From the NCBI GenBank assembly GCA_040880365.1, contig JBBDIO010000185.1, forward strand, positions 1 to 19,908: a stretch of DNA of 19,908 bases. Reading direction: 5' to 3'. Origin of the DNA: JBBDIO01 sp040880365. GTDB taxonomy: Bacteria; Chloroflexota; Anaerolineae; Caldilineales; Caldilineaceae. Shown piece by piece: positions 15,327 to 19,908 of this stretch. Under the pieces are notes generated by a model. The model was not told the DNA's origin. It searched no databases and saw only the letters and a list, made by a program, of their open reading frames with translations. Both the position numbers and the translations under genes were made by a program. Each line of letters begins with the position of its first letter. Within the stretch, counting starts at the first letter, position 1.

Positions 15327-15354
15327 ATTGTAGCACAGTGGGGGGTTGTGACAA
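15327..15354 (-). promoter_or_regulatory. Sigma-70-type promoter of the NYN gene
   Basis: On the reverse strand TTGTCA (15354-15349) and TACAAT (15332-15327) are 16 bp apart; both are near consensus. Initiation would fall near 15320, giving a leader of under 20 nt that still includes the ribosome site GGAAAGGTAGGTGA. It is the clearest promoter in the window. Confidence 0.65.
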
Positions 15355-15401
15355 GGTGCGCACGCGGGGCACCGGGGCACAACGCGCCCCGCGTGCACCT
15401 T
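15353..15401. other. 16-bp bulged inverted repeat upstream of the NYN promoter
   Basis: AAGGTGC (15353-15359) and ACGCGGGGC (15362-15370) pair with GCCCCGCGTGCACCTT (15386-15401), leaving a 2-nt bulge and a 15-nt loop. The outer end touches the -35 of the NYN promoter, so a regulatory role is possible. The rest of 15303-15537 shows only a short direct repeat CCGGCAA near 15515-15535. Confidence 0.45.
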
Positions 15402-15537
15402 ACGGGCGCATGATCCGCGGGCGTTTGACGGTGCGCTCGCGCGCGGGTAGACTGAGCTTGAACCTTCGCACCCGATGCCACCCGTTGTTATCTTGCTCCG
15501 TCAATATTAGCCGGCAAAATAGTCCGGCAATGTATAC

Positions 15538-17426
15538 ATGCTATCTCTCACTCTACTAGGCAAATTTCGCCTCGCCTGTGACGATGTGCCGAGCCGCCTG
15601 GATTTGGCGCGCGCCCCGGCTTTGCCTGGGGGTGGCACGCCGCCCAAAATTCAGGCCATCATCGGCGCGCGCGCCTGGCGCAACTTTCGCCGGACGCGCG
15701 TGAATTGGCCCAGTTGGCCGCGGTGGTGGGTCGCGAATTTTCTTTCGCCATCCTGTTGGCGGCGGCTGCCGTGAATGAGCCGACCGTGGTCGCCGCGCTG
15801 GATGAACTGTGGCAGCGGCGGATCGTGCGCGAGCAGGAGGGCGGGAGCTATGATTTCAGCCATGATCGGCTGCGTGAGGTGGCCTATGGCGAGATTAGTC
15901 CGGCTCGCCGGCAATTTTATCATCGTCAGATTGCGCAGGCATTGCTGCATGGCGGCGCCGAACACGACGACCGGCTCGTCGGACAATTGGCCTATCACCA
16001 TGTGGAGGGCGGCGATCTGGCGCGGGCGGTTGAGGGATATCTGCACGCCGGTGAATCTGCGTTGGCGGCCTATGCTGGTGCCCGCGGTCTGCACTATTTT
16101 ACGCGCGCTCTGGAAATTACCGAGCGTGGGTATGTTGCGGCGTATGCCCAGGCCCAGATCGCCGCGCTGTATGGGCTGGGCCGGGCCTGCTTCCGCCTCG
16201 AGCAGTCCGAAAATGCGTTGAAATGGTTCCAGCAGGCGGTGGACCAGTGTCCGCCCCAAAATCTACTCTATCCAAAATTGCTCTATGCGCTGGCCGATAC
16301 GTATTTTGCCAGCTATCAGCCTGAACCGACCGAACTCATTGTGCGCGCGGCGCTGCGTGCTGCCCAGGCCCAGGACGATAAAGAGACCTTGTGTCAGGCG
16401 CTTTCGCTGCTGGGACAGGTGCATAGCCAGCGCGGCGAACTGGACGAAGAAGTACGGCTGATTCAGCGCGCGCTTGTATTGACACGCCAGACCGGCAACC
16501 GCTGGCGCGAGGGACGTACTCAGGCCGATTTGGGCTTTCTCCATGCCCAGACAGGTGATTTTGCCGCGGCGGTACACGCTGCCCAGCGCGCGCTGGATCT
16601 GCTCGCGTCCACCACGGATTTGGCGGGCGTGGCGTTCGCCTGGAATGTATTGGGGCGTGCCGAAGGGGGGCGTGGGCATTTTGCCGCCGCCTTTGCCCGC
16701 AGTGAGGAAATTGCCGATGAGATTTCGCTGTATTCGATTGGCGCGCAAATCCCCAACCTGCGGGGCTGGTTCTATCAACAGATTGGCGATTTCGCACGCG
16801 CCCAGGCTGCCAATCGGGCAGGGTTGGAAGCGGCGCTGCGCTGGAACAAGGATACCGCGGAGATCAGCGCACGTCTGAATCTGTGTCTGGATGCCGTCTG
16901 TCTGGGCCGGCCTGCCGAAGCCTGTGCGCTGCTCGCGGCGCTGGAGCAACGTCTGGCACAGAATGATTTCGGGTTTCATGAGTGGCGTTGGCGCGTGCGG
17001 CTCTTGCATATCAAAGGTATGGCATTGCTCGATCTGGGCGAGATTGAGCAGGCGCGTACAACGGCAGAACAGGGGCTGGCGTTGGCCGACGCGACCAGCG
17101 CGGCCAAGTATCAGGCACTGCATCGGGAGTTGCTGGGGCGAGCTGACCAGGCCGCGGGCCATAGTGCGACGGCGATTGACCAGATGAAGCAGGCGCGAAA
17201 AATCGCCGACACGATTTGTTATCAACCGCTGCGCTGGCAAATCCGCTATCGACTGGCCCCTCTGTATGCGCAACTGGGGCAGGATGAGCGCGCACAGGCT
17301 GCGGCGCAAGAAGCCCAGGTGATTGTGGATGAGGTGATTGCCGCGATTGGCGATGCGGACCAAAGCCGCATCTTCTGTGACGCAGTCCAGAATTTTGTAG
17401 CGGACGTGTGTGTCACGCCCGGCTAG
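15538..17426 (+). pseudogene. Remnant of a BTAD/AAA/TPR (SARP-type) transcriptional regulator
   Basis: The reading starts MLSLTLLGKFRLACDDVP, the usual first strand of a SARP/BTAD DNA-binding domain, but within about 20 codons jumps to TPPKIQAIIGAR. In intact relatives that motif lies near the end of the AAA (STAND-type) ATPase and continues RLAQLSPDARELAQLAAVVG. Here the continuation is in another frame. Removing one GC from the (GC)5 run at 15665-15674 joins them. From there about 585 codons are open: the winged-helix end of the ATPase module (YDFSHDRLREVAYGEISPAR) and roughly ten TPR-like helical pairs to the stop at 17426. The DNA-binding domain and the Walker motifs are missing, probably several hundred residues. 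As it stands it cannot work as a DNA-binding switch. An internal TTG at 15705 could express the TPR half alone. A chimeric assembly join is the main alternative. Confidence 0.8.
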
Positions 17427-17448
17427 GCATGGCCACAATTTGCGAGAT

Positions 17449-17590
17449 ATGTTGAACCGTCATGTTGAANNNNNNNNNNNNNNNNNNNNNNNNNNNNNNN
17501 NNNNNNNNNNNNNNNNNNNNNNNNNNNNNNNNNNNNNNNNNNNNNNNNNNNNNNNNNNNNNNNNNNNNNATGTTGAACCGTCATGTTGAA
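17449..17590. repeat. 13-bp tandem repeat spanning an assembly gap
   Basis: The unit ATGTTGAACCGTC plus the next 8 bases of the following copy is present on the left of the gap (17449-17469) and again, identically, on the right (17570-17590). The 100 N between (17470-17569) are nominal. The array may be longer than shown, or the two contig ends may simply overlap by these 21 bases. Confidence 0.8.
17470..17569. other. Assembly gap, 100 N
   Basis: Exactly 100 undetermined bases of nominal length sit inside the 13-bp repeat, in the intergenic region after the TPR pseudogene. Confidence 0.95.
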
Positions 17591-17617
17591 TTGTAGAGTA
17601 GGGGACAATGAAGGCTT

Positions 17618-17789
17618 ATGGACCGCGAACTCAGTGCGCAACTGCTACACATGATACACACGGGCGGCGCAGCCTATGTCCGCAACCTGGCGGCTGCCGA
17701 ATGGGACGCCTGCAACCCGCAGAAATCATTTGGCTAACCACGATTTGGGCCATATGGTGTACATACGTCGCCTGGCCGGTAAGCTCTAA
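17618..17789 (+). pseudogene. Frameshifted gene fragment, possibly DinB-like C-terminus
   Basis: An ATG at 17618 (AAGG 3 nt upstream) opens MDRELSAQLLHMIHTGGAAYV, stopping after 39 codons at 17737. In the next frame the sequence continues protein-like as RNHLANHDLGHMVYIRRLAGKL with a stop at 17787-17789. The HDLGH motif followed by IRRL recalls the last helix of DinB-like proteins. Joining the two requires a one-base shift between about 17680 and 17720. The result would still be far shorter than a DinB protein. This is a tentative call. Confidence 0.3.
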
Positions 17790-17796
17790 ACCCCGC

Positions 17797-17815
17797 GGCC
17801 GCGTTTTTGGCGGCC
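17797..17815. terminator. Small GC-rich hairpin after the gene fragment
   Basis: GGCCGC (17797-17802) pairs with GCGGCC (17810-17815) around GTTTTTG, 7 bp after the fragment's stop. The T-run is in the loop rather than after the stem, so terminator activity is uncertain. Confidence 0.35.
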
Positions 17816-17906
17816 ATTTCCTCTGGTAAAAACGATCTGCAAATAAATTCCTCCCCGCGGGAAACGTTTTGGAAACGGATTCTCTGATATGCTCGCGCCA
17901 TCGATT

Positions 17907-17925
17907 CCCATGCACTGTGCATGGG
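17907..17925. promoter_or_regulatory. 19-bp dyad over the start of the small ORF
   Basis: CCCATGCAC (17907-17915) and its exact complement (17917-17925) flank a single T. The right half contains the first candidate ATG (17921) of the small protein gene. It could be an operator, or a hairpin limiting translation. Confidence 0.4.
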
Positions 17926-18253
17926 GACCATGCAGCGCAAGGGGCAGAGGTTGTCTACATCACCGGCGCATGAAGCAGAGGCACGCAAAAGGCCCATTTT
18001 CGTCATCCGCCTATGGCAAGAAGCGTTTGAGGATGACTCGCGGGGGCATCACCCGTCCCCCGCGAGTGATTTGCCTGGCCCGACAGAGTGGCGCGGTGAG
18101 GTGCGGAATATTGTCAGCGGCGAGGTTCGCTATTTCCGCGATTGGGCTACGCTTGCCGAGCTGCTGCCACGCATGTTGGCCGATAGCGATCTGCTGGATA
18201 GCACGCCGCCGGATGGAGACGATTCCGGCAATTGGGCGGGAAAGGAGGAATAG
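17921..18253 (+). CDS. Small protein of unknown function
   Basis: A 110-residue soluble protein. The core reads RPIFVIRLWQEAF, then after a variable segment TEWRGEVRNIVSGEVRYFRDWATLAELLPRML. A basic/aromatic strand followed by an EWRG...SGE.RYFRD motif is a pattern I associate with small uncharacterised bacterial proteins; I cannot name a domain or function. Starts are possible at ATG 17921, ATG 17930 or TTG 17951. None has a convincing ribosome site; AAGGGGCAGAGG lies just before the TTG. An 11-bp perfect inverted repeat (18036-18067) sits in the variable segment, as if inserted. A three-copy 16-bp repeat follows the stop codon. Confidence 0.65.
   Translation: MGTMQRKGQRLSTSPAHEAEARKRPIFVIRLWQEAFEDDSRGHHPSPASDLPGPTEWRGEVRNIVSGEVRYFRDWATLAELLPRMLADSDLLDSTPPDGDDSGNWAGKEE
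18036..18067. repeat. 11-bp perfect inverted repeat inside the small ORF
   Basis: ACTCGCGGGGG (18036-18046) and its exact complement (18057-18067) enclose a 10-nt loop. It falls between the two conserved-looking parts of the small protein and encodes the low-complexity stretch DSRGHHPSPAS. It would form a very stable mRNA hairpin. Confidence 0.6.
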
Positions 18254-18273
18254 ATGGAGAGAAGCTGTTATGG

Positions 18274-18321
18274 CAGAAACACAGTCATGTAGAAGCACAG
18301 TTATGCAGAAACACAGTCATG
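18274..18321. repeat. 16-bp tandem repeat x3
   Basis: CAGAAACACAGTCATG (18274-18289), TAGAAGCACAGTTATG (18290-18305) and CAGAAACACAGTCATG (18306-18321) follow in tandem, then a decaying fourth copy. Units 1 and 3 are identical. The array lies 125 bp upstream of the OsmC-YdhR gene and just after the small ORF. The rest of 18322-18445 shows only that gene's ribosome site. Confidence 0.75.
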
Positions 18322-18445
18322 CATAGACACACGGATCGTCGGACCCAGTCAAACTGTGACACCTCAACACTGGATTAACGGCTCTGCCTGGCGCACCCGT
18401 TAGCAAACACAATGAAGAAACCATTGGAGAATTGAGGAGAAACTG

Positions 18446-19304
18446 ATGTTACGAAAGACGCTCATATTTACGACCCTGGTTGCCCTGTTGGGCATGAGTC
18501 TCAATTTGTCTGCAACTTTTGCCGGCAATGCGGTCTATGCTCAAACCGCAACCGCGACACCTGTTGCCGAAGAAGAACCGGCAGAAGATGCGGCCGGGGC
18601 GGGCCATGATGTGGGCGCGCGGCAACTACTGGGTCTATGATTCGGTGCCGCCCATCAACGGCCCCAACGAAGAAGTGAATCCGATGGATGCGCTGTTGGG
18701 CGCGTTGCCCGCCTGCGCTCTCTTTCTCTATGAGATCATCGCGCTGGAGGAGGGCATTCCATTCAACAGTATTTCCGCAGTGGTCGAAGGCGACTTTGAC
18801 CCGCGTGGTCTTACCGGCGAGCCGATTAGTCCCCATCTGCGCGCTCTGCGCATGACCATCAATGTGGATGGACCGACTGCCGAAGAGGCGGAGATGATGG
18901 CGGACATCGTGCGTTCGCGCTGTCCCATCTATACCACCTTGTCGCGCGCCGCACCCATCGAGATTACCAACGTGGTCGCCGACAGCAGCCAGGCGGCTGG
19001 GGCCGTCCTGGAGATAGACTTTGCCTATGACGTAGATGCCGCCGAATATATGGAAGCGGTTGCGCCCCTGGTCGAAGAGTTTGCCGCGGTGGACGGGCTG
19101 CACTGGAAGATCTGGACTTTGGATGAAGAATCCAGCCGGGCCGGTGGCATCCTGCTCTTTGCAGACATGGATGCGCTAGAGGCGTTCCTGGACAGTGATT
19201 TGGCCGAGACGGTGACTACCCACCCCGCGTTGAGTGATTTTGCGATGGACGCCTATAGCATCATGGCGGCGGAGACGATGGGCACGCGCGGTCCCCTGCG
19301 CTAG
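18446..19304 (+). CDS. Exported OsmC-YdhR fusion protein (frameshifted)
   Basis: ATG 18446, with GAGGAG 6 nt upstream, opens a clear signal peptide (MLRKTLIFTTLVALLGMSL, cleavage near VYA/QT) and a Thr/Pro/Glu linker (TATATPVAEEEP). This frame stops at 18640. The next frame continues with an OsmC-like domain: GPNEEVNPMDALLGALPAC with the first redox Cys, VVEGDFDPRGL, then RSRCPIYTTL with the second. A YdhR-like ferredoxin-fold domain follows (LEIDFAYDVDAAEYMEA, LHWKIWTLDEESSRAGGILLF), ending at 19304. Removing one G from the G-rich stretch 18592-18605 merges the frames (about 285 residues). OsmC proteins reduce organic peroxides using the two Cys and are normally cytoplasmic, so a signal peptide is odd. 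YdhR is a putative monooxygenase family. The frameshift may be a sequencing error or real decay. The start of the OsmC fold appears short. Confidence 0.8.
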
Positions 19305-19353
19305 GCCGCTACACATAGAATTTCGCTATAAGGATTGTATGGGGGAGGGACTC

Positions 19354-19413
19354 GCGAGGCGGACGCCCGGATATCGGCGTCCGTCTCGCCGCGCGTGGAC
19401 AAATTGCACGCGC
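19354..19413. terminator. Two adjacent hairpins between convergent genes
   Basis: GCGAGGCGGACGCC (19354-19367) pairs with 19376-19389 (one G-U pair, 8-nt loop). GCGCGTG (19391-19397) pairs with CACGCGC (19407-19413). They separate the OsmC-YdhR gene (stop 19304) from the minus-strand OB-fold gene (stop 19437). They could terminate both, though no T-run follows. Confidence 0.5.
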
Positions 19414-19436
19414 CGACACCTATTCCGCTGCATCAG

Positions 19437-19908
19437 TTATTCCGCGGCAATGCGGATGGCTGCCGGTCCCAGAATGGTGACTTCTGCCGTGCCGCGATAT
19501 TCGCCGATTTCGCCGGTGACGCAGATGCTGGCGTCGCGATAGGCAATCTCCGGCGGCGTGGCAAAGTTGGCGCGCTGGTTGCCCCAGATGACCACCTGAA
19601 ACCGCTCGGGCGCGGGGAAAGCCAGACCCACATTGAGAAAGGTGGGTTGTCCGTTGGTCTGTTGGGCAAATTGTGCGGCGACCACCGGCCCGCAGACGGT
19701 CGCGGTTTGGCCGATATAGGCGCGGGCCTGGTCCCACTGGACAATGGGCGCGCCCACGTCGGTCTGAATCGGCGAAGTGGCGGGCTGTTGCGATGCTGGT
19801 TCAGGGGGCACTGGTTCGGCTGACGTGCTGGTAGGCGGCGCAGTGACAGGTGACGCGGTGGCAGGCGGCGCGGTGGCAGGCGGCGCGGTGGCAGGCGGCG
19901 CGGTGGCA
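19437..19908 (-). CDS. OB-fold-like protein with ATAPP linker (5' partial)
   Basis: The reverse strand is open from the window edge to a TAA at 19437-19439, so the N-terminus is missing. The visible start is a low-complexity Ala/Thr/Pro linker (ATAPP repeats, then SAEPVPPEPASQQPATS), typical of exported or lipid-anchored proteins in this group. A roughly 90-residue beta-rich domain follows: ARAYIGQTATVCGPVVAAQF, then PTFLNVGLAFP, FQVVIWGNQ, ASICVTGEIGEYRGTAEVTI, and the C-terminus. The pattern 'YIGQ.ATV.G.V', a FLN strand and 'V.G.I..YRG..E' matches the small OB-fold domains found alone or beside nucleases in exported bacterial proteins. Ligand and function are unknown. An ATG at 19811 (MPPEPAS) could be mistaken for the start, but the open linker upstream argues for a longer protein. 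Confidence 0.8.
   Translation of the reverse strand, partial: ATAPPATAPPATAPPATASPVTAPPTSTSAEPVPPEPASQQPATSPIQTDVGAPIVQWDQARAYIGQTATVCGPVVAAQFAQQTNGQPTFLNVGLAFPAPERFQVVIWGNQRANFATPPEIAYRDASICVTGEIGEYRGTAEVTILGPAAIRIAAE
19830..19908 (-). repeat. 15-bp coding repeat at the right edge (ATAPP)
   Basis: The unit GCAGGCGGCGCGGTG is repeated exactly three times (from 19861) and continues to the window edge. Two diverged copies lie at 19831-19860. On the reverse strand it encodes ATAPP. The array may extend beyond the window. Confidence 0.75.

Noticed and set aside
16263..17438. 391-codon minus-strand ORF over the TPR region
   Set aside because: The plus strand shows regular TPR-like helix pairs, and the antisense frame has no domain or ribosome site.
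18274..18321. CRISPR-like array (three 16-bp units)
   Set aside because: Units are directly adjacent with no spacers and no cas genes are near. It is a plain tandem repeat.

Overview
The window is a GC-rich, gene-dense bacterial scaffold with two 100-N assembly gaps (6570-6669 and 17470-17569). Several traits suggest an aerobic Chloroflexota (Anaerolineae/Caldilineae-like) bacterium. These are exported proteins with Thr/Pro/Glu linkers, a subtilase with an 8-residue PEPTVEAT linker, a long NYN-LOTUS protein, the remains of a BTAD/AAA/TPR regulator, and heme A synthase (implying an aa3-type oxidase). The assignment rests on protein style only; there is no rRNA or other marker gene here. I see no tRNA, rRNA, CRISPR array, transposase or phage gene.

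Layout. 1-1614 (-) is a secreted beta-propeller-like protein cut by the left edge. 1953-2981 (-) is a zinc-dependent medium-chain dehydrogenase. 3465-3935 (-) is a DinB-like protein, divergent from a carboxymuconolactone-decarboxylase-like protein (4126-4515, +). Next is an aldo/keto reductase (4780-5817, +). These four form a loose metabolic or redox neighbourhood rather than a clear operon. 6370-8219 (+) is an exported subtilisin-like protease interrupted by a gap and followed by a good intrinsic terminator. 8492-9433 (+) is heme A synthase. 9616-13139 (+) is a two-gene ABC transporter operon (ATPase and MacB/FtsX-type permease, ATGA overlap). 13269-15302 (-) is the NYN-LOTUS protein, convergent with the permease and with a recognisable promoter. 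15538-17426 (+) is a decayed BTAD/AAA/TPR regulator: its N-terminal tip is joined directly to the end of the ATPase module, with a frameshift in a GC run, before an intact TPR half. 17427-18253 holds a gap in a 13-bp repeat, a probable gene fragment and a small conserved-looking protein. 18446-19304 (+) is a frameshifted gene for a signal-peptide-bearing OsmC-YdhR fusion. 19437-19908 (-) is the C-terminal part of an exported OB-fold-like protein cut by the right edge.

Most striking points. (1) The exported OsmC-YdhR fusion is an unusual architecture. (2) The regulator remnant shows a large internal deletion plus a dinucleotide frameshift. (3) Almost every intergenic region carries an 11-17-bp tandem duplication, two of which duplicate apparent -35 elements. 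(4) Some features are easily missed: the left-edge gene is open-ended and lies under a long spurious antisense ORF, and the subtilase appears to be in two frames only because the gap length is nominal.
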